Shown here in pieces: positions 19,628 through 30,833 of a stretch of 64,000 bases of DNA. A program made the translations under genes and the position numbers. Where the stretch lies: contig NZ_BCXD01000014.1 of the NCBI RefSeq assembly GCF_001894925.1, positions 62,001 to 126,000 on the forward strand. Reading direction: 5' to 3'. Every line of letters begins with the position of its first letter. Position 1 is the stretch's first letter. Source of the DNA: Rhodococcus rhodnii NBRC 100604. GTDB lineage: Bacteria > Actinomycetota > Actinomycetes > Mycobacteriales > Mycobacteriaceae. The notes under the pieces are model-generated. The model saw only the letters and a program-made list of their open reading frames with translations, was not told where the DNA came from and did not search any database.

Positions 19628-20728
19628 TCAGCTGGTGCGCGTGTCGACGAACGGCGGCGAGACGACCTCGGCCCGCAGCGCACGGCCGCGAACGTCGACG
19701 GTGAGCTCGTCGCCCGCAGCCGCGCCCGCCTCGGTGTCGAGCAGCGCGAGGGCGATACCGACCTTGAGGGTCGGCGAGAACGTGCCCGACGTCGTCGTGC
19801 CGATCCGCTGTCCGTCGCGCTGCACCGCGAGCCCCTCGCGGAGCACGCCGCGGTCGAGGGCCTTCAAACCCCACATCTTGCGCGGCGCACCCGCCTCCTT
19901 CTGCGCGACGAGCGCGTCGCGTCCCCAGAAGGCGTCCTTCTTCCATCCGACTGCCCATCCGGTGCGCGCCTCGAGGGGCGAGATGTCGAGCGACAGCTCG
20001 TGGCCGTGGAGCGGGTAGCCCATCTCGGTGCGGAGGGTGTCGCGTGCGCCGAGTCCGGCGGGCTGACCGCCGAGCCGGCGGACGGGCTCGAGCAGCGCGC
20101 GAAAGAGCTCGTCGCTGTCCTCCCACCGCGGCACGAGCTCGAATCCGACCTCGCCGGTGTACCCCGACCGGCACACCCGGACGGGCTTGTCGCGCCACGT
20201 CGTGTCCGCGAACGCCATGTACTCGATGTCGGTCGGCAGCCCGAGTTCGTCGAGCACCTCCGTCGAGTGCGGGCCCTGCACCGCGAAGACGCCGTGGTCT
20301 CGGTGCGCATCGGTCACCGTGATCCCCTCGGGTGCCGCCTCGGCGAGCGCGGCGACGACCGCCGCCGTGTTCGCGGCGTTGGGAACGAGGAACATCTCGT
20401 CGTCGCTCACGTAGTAGGCGATGAGATCGTCGACGACGCCGCCGGTCTCGGTGCAGCACAGGGTGTACTGGGCCTTGCCGGGGCCGATCTTGCGCAGGTC
20501 GTTCGTCAGCGCGGAGTCGACGAATGCCGCGGCGCCCGGACCCGACACGACCGCCTTGCCGAGGTGACTGACGTCGAAGAGCCCGACCGCGTCGCGGACG
20601 GCGTTGTGCTCGGACACCGTGCCCGCGTACGACACGGGCATCTCCCACCCGCCGAACGGCGCGAACGTGGCACCGAGCTCGACGTGGGCAGCGTGCACGG
20701 GACCCTGCTGGAGCGACTGATCGGTCAT
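19628..20728 (-). CDS. gcvT: Aminomethyltransferase (glycine cleavage system T protein)
   Basis: Transfers the methylene group from the aminomethyl-lipoyl H protein to tetrahydrofolate. The 366-residue product has the T-protein features [30 protein letters not shown], the folate-site region TGEVGFELV and a C-terminal barrel with [15 protein letters not shown] (minus strand 20740-20735) lies 6 bases before the ATG, so the transcript is probably leaderless. It stands apart from gcvP/gcvH, as in mycobacteria, and depends on lipoate made by lipB/lipA in this same region. Confidence 0.95.
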   Translation of the reverse strand: MTDQSLQQGPVHAAHVELGATFAPFGGWEMPVSYAGTVSEHNAVRDAVGLFDVSHLGKAVVSGPGAAAFVDSALTNDLRKIGPGKAQYTLCCTETGGVVDDLIAYYVSDDEMFLVPNAANTAAVVAALAEAAPEGITVTDAHRDHGVFAVQGPHSTEVLDELGLPTDIEYMAFADTTWRDKPVRVCRSGYTGEVGFELVPRWEDSDELFRALLEPVRRLGGQPAGLGARDTLRTEMGYPLHGHELSLDISPLEARTGWAVGWKKDAFWGRDALVAQKEAGAPRKMWGLKALDRGVLREGLAVQRDGQRIGTTTSGTFSPTLKVGIALALLDTEAGAAAGDELTVDVRGRALRAEVVSPPFVDTRTS

Positions 20729-20760
20729 GGCCTCAACCTATCCGGTCTCGGCGTTCGACC

Positions 20761-20766
20761 TACGAT
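20761..20766 (+). promoter_or_regulatory. Probable pepA -10 element TACGAT
   Basis: A TACGAT hexamer in the divergent gcvT-pepA gap, 59 bases before the pepA start. It would give a leader of about 50 nt carrying an AGGAGA ribosome-binding site, unlike the leaderless gcvT on the other side. Confidence 0.45.
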
Positions 20767-20825
20767 CGAGGGCACGTTCGGTCACCCGCCGAACTCCATC
20801 GCCGCCGACCGTTCAGGAGACATTC

Positions 20826-22355
20826 GTGAGCACTCGTTCGACTCGACCGCTTCGTCCCGGCCTCGTCCCCGACACCGTTCTCGCCGCCGCGGTGGGCAAG
20901 GACGCCGACGTGCTCGTCGTCGGCCTCACGAAGGGCGAGGACGGCCCCGAGGTCGCGCTCGCGGACGGTGTCGTCGACGACGCCGTGCTCGCGGACCTGC
21001 TCGACGCGCTCGTCGCGGTCGGTGCGTCGGGAGCGCTCGAGAAGACCGCCCGCGTCCCGGCACCCGAGGCGCTGCCTGTCGGGAGCGTCCTCGCGGTCGG
21101 CCTCGGCCCCGCGAGCGAGCTCGACGGCGAGCGGGTGCGCCGCGCGGCCGGCGCCGCGGCGAGGGCACTCGCGGGCTCGACGGTGGTCGCCACGACGCTC
21201 TCGACGATCGATCTCGGCGCGGCGGCGGAGGGCTTCGCACTCGGTGCCTACGGCTTCGCCGAGTTCCGTTCGGCCAAGAGCGCACCCGGCCCCGACGCGG
21301 CGCCCGTCGAGCGGATCGAGCTGCTGGTCGCGGACGCGAAGGACGGCGCGGCGCGCGACACACTGGCACGCTCCGCCGCGATCGCGCGCGCCGTCGCCAC
21401 GGCCCGTGAACTCGTGAACACTCCCCCCAACGCGCTCTTCCCGGCGTCGTTCGCCGAGCGGGCGCGTGACATCGGCAAGGCCGCGGGGCTGAAGGTCGAG
21501 ATCCTCGACGAGAAGGCACTCGCGGACGGCGGCTACGGCGGCATCCTCGGCGTCGGGCAGGGGTCGTCCCGGCCGCCGCGTCTCGTCCGGCTCACCTACT
21601 CGTCGGGCACGAAGAAGGCCCCGACGGTCGCACTCGTCGGCAAGGGCGTCACATTCGACACCGGCGGCATCTCGATCAAGCCCGCCGCGGGAATGGAGCA
21701 CATGACCTCCGACATGGGCGGGGCAGCCGCGGTCGTCGCGACCGTCGCGCTCGCGGCCGAGTTGTCGCTGCCCGTCGACGTCGTCGCGACCGTACCGATG
21801 GCCGAGAACATGCCGTCCGCGACGGCGCAGCGGCCGGGCGACGTCCTGACGCAGTACGGCGGAACGACGGTCGAGGTGATCAACACCGACGCCGAGGGCC
21901 GGCTCATCCTCGCGGACGCGATCGTGCGGGCCTGCGAGGACTCGCCCACCTACCTGATCGACACCGCGACCCTCACCGGCGCGCAGACGGTGGCGCTGGG
22001 CAATCGGACGTCCGGCGTCATGGGCACGGACGAGTTCCGCGATCGTGTCGCCGCGATCGGGCAGCGCGTCGGCGAGAGCGCGTGGCCGATGCCGATGCCC
22101 GCCGAGATCAGGGCAGACCTCGACTCGCGCGTGGCCGATCTCGCGAACGTCACCAACAACAGGGCCGGCGGCATGCTCGCGGCAGCACTGTTCCTGAAGG
22201 AGTTCGTGGCCGACGACGTGCAGTGGGCGCACATCGACGTCGCGGGCCCGGCCTACAACACCGGCGGCGCCTGGGGGTACACCGGCCGCGGCGGCACCGG
22301 CGTCCCGGTGCGCACGATGATCTCCGCCATCGAGGACATCGCCGCGAACGGCTGA
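20826..22355 (+). CDS. pepA: Leucyl aminopeptidase (M17 family)
   Basis: Cytosolic two-metal exopeptidase removing N-terminal residues. The 509-residue product has the M17 C-terminal catalytic domain with [16 protein letters not shown] near residue 272 and the signature NTDAEGRL near 354, both carrying metal ligands. The N-terminal domain is Ala/Val-rich and less conserved. GTG 20826 has AGGAGA about 5 bases upstream. The gene corresponds in position to Rv2213 (pepB); an adenylate cyclase gene found between gcvT and pepB in M. tuberculosis is absent here. Confidence 0.95.
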   Translation: MSTRSTRPLRPGLVPDTVLAAAVGKDADVLVVGLTKGEDGPEVALADGVVDDAVLADLLDALVAVGASGALEKTARVPAPEALPVGSVLAVGLGPASELDGERVRRAAGAAARALAGSTVVATTLSTIDLGAAAEGFALGAYGFAEFRSAKSAPGPDAAPVERIELLVADAKDGAARDTLARSAAIARAVATARELVNTPPNALFPASFAERARDIGKAAGLKVEILDEKALADGGYGGILGVGQGSSRPPRLVRLTYSSGTKKAPTVALVGKGVTFDTGGISIKPAAGMEHMTSDMGGAAAVVATVALAAELSLPVDVVATVPMAENMPSATAQRPGDVLTQYGGTTVEVINTDAEGRLILADAIVRACEDSPTYLIDTATLTGAQTVALGNRTSGVMGTDEFRDRVAAIGQRVGESAWPMPMPAEIRADLDSRVADLANVTNNRAGGMLAAALFLKEFVADDVQWAHIDVAGPAYNTGGAWGYTGRGGTGVPVRTMISAIEDIAANG

Positions 22356-22374
22356 GCGGCGGCCGCAGGCCGGA

Positions 22375-22737
22375 TCACCCGTCTCGTTCCAGGCGCTCGC
22401 GCCGGCGTTCGATGCGGCGGCGATTGTCGAAGTCGCGCATGCGCTTCGGGTATCCGGTCTTGCGGACGTCGTACACGGGGATCTTCAGATCCTCGCCGAG
22501 CTTGCGCGCGCCGCGGTCGCCGCCGACCTTGCGGCGCGTCCACTCGCCGTCCCACGCGACGAGCACGACGGTCACCTCGGTGACGACGGTCGCGGGCTCG
22601 ACGTACGCTTCGACGCCGCGGTGCTCGCGCACCCACTGCGTGAGGTACGCGGCGTCGGACTGCTCGGGCCCGCGCCGGCCGCCCGCACCCCGGCCACGTC
22701 GACCGACGCCACGACCGATTCGGCTGAACAGACCCAC
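22375..22737 (-). CDS. Conserved hypothetical protein, basic, with structured leader
   Basis: A 120-residue protein I do not recognise. It starts GLFSRIGRGVGRRGRGAGGRRG (very basic and Gly-rich), then a folded-looking middle (SDAAYLTQWVREHRGVEAYVEP, VTVVLVAWDGEWTRRKVG, KIPVYDVRKTGYPKRMRDFD) and ends in an Arg-rich helix. GTG 22737 has a near-perfect GAGGAGG Shine-Dalgarno, while the frame extends to ATG 22812. A CACTAT -10-like hexamer (22796-22791) inside that extension supports the shorter form. A 9-bp hairpin at 22756-22780 lies in the leader. Nucleic-acid binding is possible from charge, but this is speculation. Confidence 0.65.
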   Translation of the reverse strand: MGLFSRIGRGVGRRGRGAGGRRGPEQSDAAYLTQWVREHRGVEAYVEPATVVTEVTVVLVAWDGEWTRRKVGGDRGARKLGEDLKIPVYDVRKTGYPKRMRDFDNRRRIERRRERLERDG

Positions 22738-23084
22738 CGGTTCCTCCTCGTGTCCGGGCGGAGCACCGAACGCTCCGCCCTCGTCTTCCCATAGTGCCAG
22801 CAATTCGGACATTCCCCCTGGCGAGTGCTACTCGTCGGTAGCTTCGCGGACTGTGGACCTCCCTCGGCGGAGCACCGTGGCGAGTGGAAAGATGACCGAT
22901 GACCGACCCGATCGACGACCCCCTGATCGCGCCGGCACCGGCACGAGAACCGGCCCTGCACGACGATCGCCGCGCGAGAATCGGGCATGAGCCACGACTG
23001 GACGCGGACCGCGCGCACAATGGTCACGACCACGAGTCGAAGAATTCAACAACCCGCACACAACCCGTCGAGGAGTCAGAAGAC
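22738..23084. other. Divergent intergenic region upstream of the E2 gene
   Basis: 347 bases between oppositely oriented genes. On the minus side it holds the CACTAT -10 candidate, a 9-bp hairpin (22756-22764 with 22772-22780) and the GAGGAGG ribosome-binding site of the gene ending at 22375. On the plus side there is a GAGGAG site for the E2 gene and AT-richer DNA near 23015-23050 where its promoter probably lies (a CACAAT hexamer is visible). Open frames crossing it lack convincing protein character. Confidence 0.5.
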
Positions 23085-24851
<1,767 letters not shown>

Positions 24852-24865
24852 CAAGCGGTTCGACA

Positions 24866-24909
24866 CGGCGACGGCGCCGGTACCCCCGTGGGTGCCGGCG
24901 CCGTCGCCG
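24866..24909 (+). terminator. Terminator after sucB
   Basis: A 20-bp stem with a single G-T type mismatch (24866-24885 with 24890-24909), loop CCGT. It begins 14 bases after the sucB stop and separates it from lipB, which has its own promoter. Confidence 0.85.
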
Positions 24910-24957
24910 TTCGTGCACTCGCGACGGCCCGCGCTCCGCGGCGTACCGTGACACGTC

Positions 24958-25737
24958 ATGAGCAGCACGCAGCCCTCGGCCCGCACGGCCTCGACTCCGG
25001 TCGTCGTCGATCGTCTCGGTCTCGTCGACTACATGCAGGCGTGGGAGCGGCAGCGCGCGATCGCGAACGAGCGCGCGGAGGGCCGCGGCGACGACCGGCT
25101 GCTGCTGCTCGAGCATCCCGCGACCTACACCGCGGGGCGGCGTACCGAGCCCGCCGATCGGCCGGTGGACGGGACTCCCGTGATCGACGTCGATCGCGGC
25201 GGCAAGATCACGTGGCACGGCCCGGGGCAGCTGGTGGGCTATCCGATCGTGCGGCTCGCCGAGCCGGTGGACGTCGTCCAGTACGTGCGGCGCATCGAGG
25301 AGGCACTGATCGCCGTCGTCTCCGATCTCGGAATCGTGTGCGGGCGGATCGACGGCCGCTCCGGCGTGTGGCTCGCGGCCTCGGTGCGCGGTGGCGTCGT
25401 CCTGCCCGAGCGCAAGGTCGCCGCGATCGGGATCCGGGTGCAGCGCGGAGTCGCGATGCACGGCTTCTCGCTCAACTGCAATTCGGTTCTCGACGGATTC
25501 GACGCGATCGTGCCGTGCGGGATCCGCGACGCGGGTGTCACGACGCTCTCGCACGAACTGGGCCGCGACGTGACCGTCGACGAGGTCGTTCCCGCCGTCA
25601 CCGAGGCCGTGCTCGCGGCGCTCGACGGCGCACTGCCGGTGCGCGATCACGAGCTCGATCGCACCGTCCGGTCCGACGACGGCGATGCGATGGGAACCGC
25701 TGCGGAGCCCGTGTTCACGACGCTGCGGCTCGGCTGA
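24958..25737 (+). CDS. lipB: Octanoyl-ACP:protein N-octanoyltransferase LipB
   Basis: Moves octanoate from acyl carrier protein to lipoyl-domain lysines, the first step of lipoate assembly. The 259-residue product has the LipB motifs [29 protein letters not shown] and GVWL...[21 protein letters not shown], including the catalytic lysine (KVAAIG) and the C-G pair in IVPCGI. TACCGT at 24944-24949 lies 8 bases before the ATG, a leaderless arrangement. Its substrates include the E2 encoded just upstream. Confidence 0.95.
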   Translation: MSSTQPSARTASTPVVVDRLGLVDYMQAWERQRAIANERAEGRGDDRLLLLEHPATYTAGRRTEPADRPVDGTPVIDVDRGGKITWHGPGQLVGYPIVRLAEPVDVVQYVRRIEEALIAVVSDLGIVCGRIDGRSGVWLAASVRGGVVLPERKVAAIGIRVQRGVAMHGFSLNCNSVLDGFDAIVPCGIRDAGVTTLSHELGRDVTVDEVVPAVTEAVLAALDGALPVRDHELDRTVRSDDGDAMGTAAEPVFTTLRLG

Positions 25738-25741
25738 ACAC

Positions 25742-25753
25742 TACCGATCGGTA
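25742..25753. promoter_or_regulatory. Perfect palindrome TACCGATCGGTA upstream of lipA
   Basis: A 12-bp perfect dyad starting 5 bases after the lipB stop and ending 46 bases before the lipA -10 hexamer. The shape resembles TetR-family operators. No regulator gene is adjacent, so the binding protein is unknown. Confidence 0.4.
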
Positions 25754-25812
25754 ACCTGCGAACCCCGCTCCCCGGTCCCGGAGACGGGTCGCGCCCGCGT
25801 ACGATCGACGTC

Positions 25813-26829
25813 GTGACTGTGGCCCCAGAAGGACGCAAGCTGCTCCGCCTCGAGATCCGAAACGCGGAGACTCCGATCGAACGCAAGCCCAGCTGGATCA
25901 AGACGCGCGCCAAGATGGGCCCGGAGTACTCCGAGCTCAAGGGCCTCGTCAAACGCGAAGGGCTGCACACGGTCTGCGAAGAGGCCGGGTGCCCCAACAT
26001 CTACGAATGCTGGGAAGACCGCGAGGCGACGTTCCTCATCGGCGGCGAGCAGTGCACGCGCCGATGCGACTTCTGCCAGATCGACACCGGTAAGCCCGCA
26101 GCACTGGATCGCGACGAGCCGCGCCGCGTCGCCGAGAGCGTGCAGGCGATGGGGCTGCGTTACTCGACGATCACGGGTGTCGCCCGCGACGATCTGCCCG
26201 ACGGCGGCTCCTGGCTGTACGCCGAGACGGTGAAGCAGATCCACGAACTCAACCCCGGCACGGGCGTCGAGAACCTGATCCCCGACTTCAACGGCAAGCC
26301 CGATCAGCTCGCCGAGGTCTTCGAGTCGCGCCCGGAGGTCCTGGCGCACAACGTCGAGACCGTGCCCCGGATCTTCAAGCGGATCCGTCCCGCGTTCCGC
26401 TACGAGCGGTCGCTCGGCGTCATCACGGCGGCGCGCGACTTCGGGCTCGTCACCAAGTCGAACCTCATTCTCGGCATGGGCGAGACGCCCGAGGAGGTCA
26501 CCCAGGCGTTGCACGACCTCCACGACGCAGGCTGCGACATCGTCACGATCACGCAGTACCTGCGCCCGTCGCCGCGGCATCATCCCGTCGAGCGCTGGGT
26601 CAAGCCCGAGGAGTTCGTCGAGCATTCGCGTGCGGCCGAGGAGATCGGTTTCGCCGGTGTCATGGCGGGTCCGCTCGTGCGGTCGTCGTACCGCGCGGGC
26701 CGGCTGTACGCGCAGGCGATGGCGAAGCACGGTCGCACGCTTCCCGAGGGCATGGCCCACCTCGCCGAGGCCGGCTCGGCGTCGCAGGAAGCAGGATCGC
26801 TCATCGAGCGGCTCGCCCGCACCTCCTGA
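25813..26829 (+). CDS. lipA: Lipoyl synthase LipA (radical SAM)
   Basis: Inserts two sulfurs into the octanoyl chain on E2 and GcvH proteins. Both cluster motifs are complete: the auxiliary cluster C55-x4-C60-x5-C66 ([12 protein letters not shown]) and the radical-SAM C81-x3-C85-x2-C88 (CTRRCDFC); the conserved RSSY near the C-terminus supplies the serine ligand. Length 338 is normal. TACGAT at 25800-25805 is 7 bases before GTG 25813, indicating a leaderless mRNA. Forms a functional pair with lipB and the upstream E2 gene. Confidence 0.96.
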   Translation: MTVAPEGRKLLRLEIRNAETPIERKPSWIKTRAKMGPEYSELKGLVKREGLHTVCEEAGCPNIYECWEDREATFLIGGEQCTRRCDFCQIDTGKPAALDRDEPRRVAESVQAMGLRYSTITGVARDDLPDGGSWLYAETVKQIHELNPGTGVENLIPDFNGKPDQLAEVFESRPEVLAHNVETVPRIFKRIRPAFRYERSLGVITAARDFGLVTKSNLILGMGETPEEVTQALHDLHDAGCDIVTITQYLRPSPRHHPVERWVKPEEFVEHSRAAEEIGFAGVMAGPLVRSSYRAGRLYAQAMAKHGRTLPEGMAHLAEAGSASQEAGSLIERLARTS

Positions 26830-26864
26830 CGTCCGCGCTCCGCGTCCACCCGCACTCCGCGAGA

Positions 26865-26906
26865 CCCTGACCCCGTCCGACCGATTCCGGTCGGACGGGG
26901 TCAGGG
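26865..26906 (+). terminator. Terminator after lipA, abutting the next promoter
   Basis: A perfect 18-bp stem (26865-26882 with 26889-26906), loop GATTCC. It ends only 3 bases before the TATCCT -10 hexamer (26910-26915) of the next gene, so its right arm occupies that promoter's -35 region. Confidence 0.88.
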
Positions 26907-26922
26907 ACGTATCCTGGGAGCC

Positions 26923-27681
26923 ATGGCGAACGGCACCCGGGGCGGCAAGGGCAAGCCCACGAAGGAAGCGAAGGCAGCGGCGAAGGCCGCCCGCAAGAAG
27001 GCGTCGCGCGAGCGGCGTCAGCAGTTGTGGCAGGCGTTCCAGATCCAGCGCAAGGAGGACAAGGCCCTCCTGCCGCTGATGATCGGAACGGTCGTCGGCG
27101 CCGCACTCGTGTTCTTCCTGCTCGGCCTGATCTGGGGCATGGAGTGGTTCATGCTCCCCATCGGCATCCTGCTGGGTGTGCTCGGCGCGTTCATCATCTT
27201 CGGGCGCCGCGTCCAGAAGTCGGTCTACCGCAAGGCCGAGGGCCAGGCGGGTGCGGGCGCGTGGGCGCTCGAGAACCTGCAGGGCCGGTGGCGGGTCAAG
27301 ACGGCCGTCGCGGGCACGACGCATCTCGACGCCGTTCATCGTGTGATCGGCAAGCCCGGCGTGATCCTCGTGGGCGAAGGTGACCCGGGACGGCTCCGCG
27401 CGCTCCTGGGCCAGGAGAAGAAGCGTGTCGCCCGGCTCGTCGGCGACACCCCGATCTACACCTTCGTCATCGGCAACGACGAGGGCGAGGTCCCGCTCTC
27501 CAAGCTCCAGCGCCACCTCGGCAAACTGCCGAACAACATCGACAACAAGCGCATCGACGCGATCGAGGGCCGGCTCGCGGCGCTGAGCAGCCGCGGCCAG
27601 GGCGGTGCGGCGCTGCCGAAGGGCCCGATGCCCGGCGGCGCGAAGATGCGTGGTGTCCAGCGGACGATCCGTCGCCGCTGA
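26923..27681 (+). CDS. DUF4191 family membrane protein
   Basis: A 252-residue protein of unknown function conserved in actinobacteria at this position (Rv2219-like). The N-terminus is Lys/Ala-rich (KGKPTKEAKAAAKAARKKASRERRQQ) and probably cytoplasmic, followed by two close transmembrane helices (about 46-67 and 72-92) and a cytoplasmic domain with GAGAWALENLQGRWRVKTAVAGT and VILVGEGDPGRLRALLGQEKKR. TATCCT at 26910-26915 sits 7 bases before the ATG: leaderless. Downstream of lipA but separately transcribed. Confidence 0.88.
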   Translation: MANGTRGGKGKPTKEAKAAAKAARKKASRERRQQLWQAFQIQRKEDKALLPLMIGTVVGAALVFFLLGLIWGMEWFMLPIGILLGVLGAFIIFGRRVQKSVYRKAEGQAGAGAWALENLQGRWRVKTAVAGTTHLDAVHRVIGKPGVILVGEGDPGRLRALLGQEKKRVARLVGDTPIYTFVIGNDEGEVPLSKLQRHLGKLPNNIDNKRIDAIEGRLAALSSRGQGGAALPKGPMPGGAKMRGVQRTIRRR

Positions 27682-27706
27682 CGGCTGCTCACGCCGACAC
27701 GATCAC

Positions 27707-27739
27707 AGCAGGGGCCCCGCCGTCGGCGGGGCCCCTGCT
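27707..27739. terminator. Bidirectional terminator between DUF4191 and RDD genes
   Basis: A perfect 15-bp GC-rich stem (27707-27721 with 27725-27739), 3-base loop, between convergent genes, 25 bases from one stop and 28 from the other. Confidence 0.88.
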
Positions 27740-27767
27740 GTATCCCCGGCCGGTGTCGCTGCCCGGG

Positions 27768-28247
27768 TCAGCGAGTGCGGATCATCGCGACGCCGGTCGC
27801 GCGATCGTGCATGCCACGGCCGTCGATGTCGGTGATCGTCGCCGGGACGACGAACGATAGCAGTGCCTGGCGGCCGAGTGCCCGGACGAAGCCGACGCGG
27901 GCGGGCGCGTCGATGCGGCCGACGCGCATCCCGAGGAAGAGCTGGCCCGGCGTGTAGGAGAAGAGCGTCACGCACACGACGCCCATGACGAACCACACGA
28001 TGAGCGTCATGGTGGGCATCAGCCCACCGAACGGGATGTCGGCGCCGGTGATGAGCGTCGCGACGCCCATCGAGAGGAACCAGTCGATCATGAGCCCCCC
28101 GATGCGGCGGCCGGGGCCGGGAATCGACCCGGGGCCGTTCGGCGGAAGACCGAGGTTCTGACCTCGGTAGGCCTGTTCTGCGCCGTCGGAGTTCTCGGGC
28201 AGTGCTGCGGACGGGCCGGAGAGCCAGGAGCCGGTGATACGGGGCAT
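27768..28247 (-). CDS. RDD family membrane protein
   Basis: A 159-residue RDD-domain membrane protein of unknown function. After a polar N-terminus of about 47 residues comes GRRIGGLMIDWFLSMG, the Arg/Asp motif that names the family, then further hydrophobic segments and the TPGQLFLGMRV motif. TACCCT (minus strand 28260-28255) lies 7 bases before the ATG, so the mRNA is probably leaderless. Divergent from glnA1, with about 210 bases between the start codons that hold the GlnR site. Confidence 0.88.
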   Translation of the reverse strand: MPRITGSWLSGPSAALPENSDGAEQAYRGQNLGLPPNGPGSIPGPGRRIGGLMIDWFLSMGVATLITGADIPFGGLMPTMTLIVWFVMGVVCVTLFSYTPGQLFLGMRVGRIDAPARVGFVRALGRQALLSFVVPATITDIDGRGMHDRATGVAMIRTR

Positions 28248-28298
28248 GCCCTTCAGGGTAGGCTAACGCGCCTGCCTCGCTGCGCACCTCCCGTCGTC

Positions 28299-28343
28299 GA
28301 CTGTGGACGGGCTCACATTTCCGCGTTTTCCCAGTCCACAGTC
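28299..28343. promoter_or_regulatory. Spaced 10-bp inverted repeat upstream of the GlnR box
   Basis: GACTGTGGAC (28299-28308) and GTCCACAGTC (28334-28343) are perfect inverted copies separated by 25 bases, in the RDD-glnA1 divergent region. The purpose is unknown; it could be a looped regulator site. It ends 5 bases before the GlnR box. Confidence 0.5.
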
Positions 28344-28347
28344 ATGC

Positions 28348-28385
28348 GTAACATGGGTGAAACATCCAAGTGACCGGTGGGCAAC
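28348..28385 (+). promoter_or_regulatory. GlnR box upstream of glnA1 (four half-sites)
   Basis: Four pentamers with exact 6-base spacing: GTAAC (28348-28352), GAAAC (28359-28363), GTGAC (28370-28374) and GCAAC (28381-28385). This equals the a-site/b-site pattern gTnAC-n6-GaAAC repeated twice, known for the actinobacterial nitrogen regulator GlnR. It ends 10 bases before the TAGCCT -10, the position expected for an activator. Confidence 0.8.
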
Positions 28386-28395
28386 ACCCGGTTCC

Positions 28396-28401
28396 TAGCC
28401 T
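28396..28401 (+). promoter_or_regulatory. glnA1 -10 element TAGCCT
   Basis: TAGCCT lies 57 bases before the glnA1 start and just downstream of the GlnR box; transcription would start near 28408 and give a leader of about 50 nt with an AAAGGAG ribosome-binding site. Confidence 0.6.
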
Positions 28402-28457
28402 CGGCGGCGAGGAATTCGCCAACACCACTTGGCCGAAGCGATCAAAGGAGCACAAGC

Positions 28458-29894
28458 GTGGCGTTCACCACGGCCGACGAGGTCATCAAGTTCATCAAGG
28501 ACGAGAACGTCGAGTACGTCGACGTCCGCTTCAGCGACCTGCCCGGCATCCAGCAGCACTTCTCCATCCCGGCTGCCGCCTTCAACGAGGACGTCTTCGA
28601 GGACGGCCTCGCGTTCGACGGCTCGTCGGTGCGCGGCTTCCAGTCGATCCACGAGTCGGACATGATGCTCCTGCCCGACGTCACGACGGCTCGGCTCGAT
28701 CCCTTCCGTGCAGCCAAGACGCTCAACGTCAACTTCTTCGTCCACGATCCGTTCACGCGGGAGGCCTACAGCCGCGACCCGCGCAACGTCGCCCGCAAGG
28801 CGGAGGAGTACCTGAAGAGCACCGGCATCGCCGACACCGCGTTCTTCGGTGCCGAGGCCGAGTTCTACATCTTCGACTCGATCTCGTACGACTCGCAGAT
28901 GAACGGTGCGTTCTACAAGATCGACTCGGTCTCGGGCGCGTGGAACACCGGCGCGGCGACCAACCCCGACGGCTCGCCGAACCTCGGCTACAAGGTTCGC
29001 GCCAAGGGCGGCTACTTCCCCGTCGCGCCGTACGACCACTACGTCGACCTGCGTGACCAGATCACGACGAACCTGCAGAACGCGGGCTTCGAGATCGAGC
29101 GCGGCCACCACGAGGTCGGCACCGCCGGTCAGGCCGAGATCAACTACAAGTTCGGCACGCTCCTCGGTGCCGCCGACGATCTCCAGCTGTTCAAGTACAT
29201 CGTGAAGAACACGGCGTGGGCGGCCGGCAAGTCCGTCACCTTCATGCCCAAGCCCCTCTTCGGCGACAACGGCTCGGGCATGCACGTGCACCAGTCGCTG
29301 TGGAAGGACGGCAAGCCGCTGTTCCACGACGAGGCCGGTTACGCGGGCCTGTCGGACATGGCGCGTCACTACATCGGCGGCATCCTGCACCACGCCCCGT
29401 CGCTGCTCGCGTTCACGAACCCGACGATCAACTCGTACCACCGCCTGGTTCCGGGCTACGAGGCTCCCATCAACCTCGTGTACAGCCAGCGCAACCGTTC
29501 GGCCGCGGTTCGTATCCCGATCACGGGCAACAACCCGAAGGCGAAGCGCCTCGAGTTCCGCGCTCCCGACTCGTCGGGCAACCCGTACCTGTCCTTCGCG
29601 GCGCAGATGCTCGCGGGTCTCGACGGCATCAAGAACAAGATCGAGCCGATGGCGCCCGTCGACAAGGACCTCTACGAGCTCCCGCCCGAGGAGGCCAAGG
29701 GCATCCCCCAGGCCCCCACGAGCCTGCCCGCGGTCATCGATCGCCTCGAGCAGGATCACGAGTACCTCACCGAGGGCGGCGTGTTCACCGAGGATCTCAT
29801 CGAGACCTGGATCTCGTACAAGCGTGAGGCCGAGATCGCTCCGGTCAACCTGCGTCCGCACCCCTACGAGTTCCAGCTGTACTACGACGTGTGA
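28458..29894 (+). CDS. glnA: Glutamine synthetase type I, beta subtype
   Basis: Main ammonium-assimilating glutamine synthetase (GlnA1). The 478-residue product carries the GS-I beta signatures [17 protein letters not shown], the ATP-site KP(L/F)[11 protein letters not shown] motif and the adenylylation site [10 protein letters not shown] with Tyr406, the residue modified by GlnE, which is encoded about 4 kb downstream. GTG 28458 has AAAGGAG 7 bases upstream; the frame opens at 28377 but that part lies in the leader. Expression is probably activated by GlnR through the box at 28348-28385. In mycobacteria the enzyme is also partly extracellular. Confidence 0.97.
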   Translation: MAFTTADEVIKFIKDENVEYVDVRFSDLPGIQQHFSIPAAAFNEDVFEDGLAFDGSSVRGFQSIHESDMMLLPDVTTARLDPFRAAKTLNVNFFVHDPFTREAYSRDPRNVARKAEEYLKSTGIADTAFFGAEAEFYIFDSISYDSQMNGAFYKIDSVSGAWNTGAATNPDGSPNLGYKVRAKGGYFPVAPYDHYVDLRDQITTNLQNAGFEIERGHHEVGTAGQAEINYKFGTLLGAADDLQLFKYIVKNTAWAAGKSVTFMPKPLFGDNGSGMHVHQSLWKDGKPLFHDEAGYAGLSDMARHYIGGILHHAPSLLAFTNPTINSYHRLVPGYEAPINLVYSQRNRSAAVRIPITGNNPKAKRLEFRAPDSSGNPYLSFAAQMLAGLDGIKNKIEPMAPVDKDLYELPPEEAKGIPQAPTSLPAVIDRLEQDHEYLTEGGVFTEDLIETWISYKREAEIAPVNLRPHPYEFQLYYDV

Positions 29895-29943
29895 TCCTCA
29901 CGCGCGGGCGGCACCGGCCGCCCGGCGCAGCGAGTCGCACCGG

Positions 29944-29978
29944 CGAGCCCCGTTCTCCGTCACGGAGAACGGGGCTCG
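29944..29978 (+). terminator. Terminator after glnA1
   Basis: A perfect 16-bp stem (29944-29959 with 29963-29978), loop TCA, about 50 bases after the glnA1 stop. Confidence 0.87.
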
Positions 29979-30029
29979 TCCCGTTTCCGCGACCACTCGA
30001 TTCGCCGTCCACCGATATCCGACGTTTCG

Positions 30030-30050
30030 TTCACCCCACGAACGGGTGAA
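30030..30050. promoter_or_regulatory. Inverted repeat TTCACCC-N7-GGGTGAA upstream of the osmoprotectant operon
   Basis: A perfect 7-bp dyad in an unusually AT-rich intergenic patch (about 30000-30120), 123 bases before the first permease gene. The patch also contains a T6 run at 30087-30092 and TAGGTA near 30101, so the operon promoter is probably here. The regulator is unknown. Confidence 0.4.
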
Positions 30051-30172
30051 AAGGGATAGTTTGAGAAACGCCGAACTGCGCGTGGTTTTTTCGGCACGGT
30101 AGGTATTTAGCGGCACACGGTGAACAGAAGAGACGAGACTGTGCGGAATTCGAATTCTCGCGTCGGGACGAG

Positions 30173-30833
30173 GTGGGCGTAGCGGTGGACCTGGGACAGC
30201 TCTGGGACTTCGTGACCGAGCGAAGAATGCAACTCCTCACGGATTCGTATCTGCACGTGAGTGCCGTCGTGCAATCCGTGGTCATCGCCACGATCGCGGC
30301 GGTCCTCATCGGAATCGCCGTCTACCGCAGCCCTGTCGGATCGTCGATCGCGACGGCACTCGCCAGCACCGTGCTCACGGTTCCCTCGTTCGCACTGCTC
30401 GGCCTTCTGATTCCGATCATGGGCCTGGGCGTCGCACCGACCGTGACCGCACTGGTGCTCTATTCGCTGCTGCCGATCATTCGCAACACGATCATCGGCC
30501 TCGCGTCGGTGGATCCGTCGGTGACCGACGCAGCGCGCGGCGTCGGAATGAGCAGGCTCGGTGTGCTCTCGCGGATCGAGATTCCGATCGCGTGGCCGTC
30601 GATTCTCACCGGAATGCGCATCGCGACGCAGATGGCGATGGGAATCCTCGCGATCGCCGCGTACGCGAAGGGCCCGGGCCTCGGCAACCTCATCTTCTCG
30701 GGACTGTCGCGCGTCGGCAGCCCCACCGCACTTCCGCAAGCGCTGACCGGCACGATCCTCATCGTCGTCCTGGCCCTCGTCCTCGACGGCATCTACGTGC
30801 TCATCGGCAAGCTGACCACCTCGAGGGGGCTTC

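Noticed and set aside
18474-20648. A 724-codon minus-strand frame joining ilvE with upstream sequence as a fusion protein.
   Set aside because: The upstream part is an off-frame reading of gcvT; ilvE has its own leaderless promoter at 19589-19584 and a normal family length.
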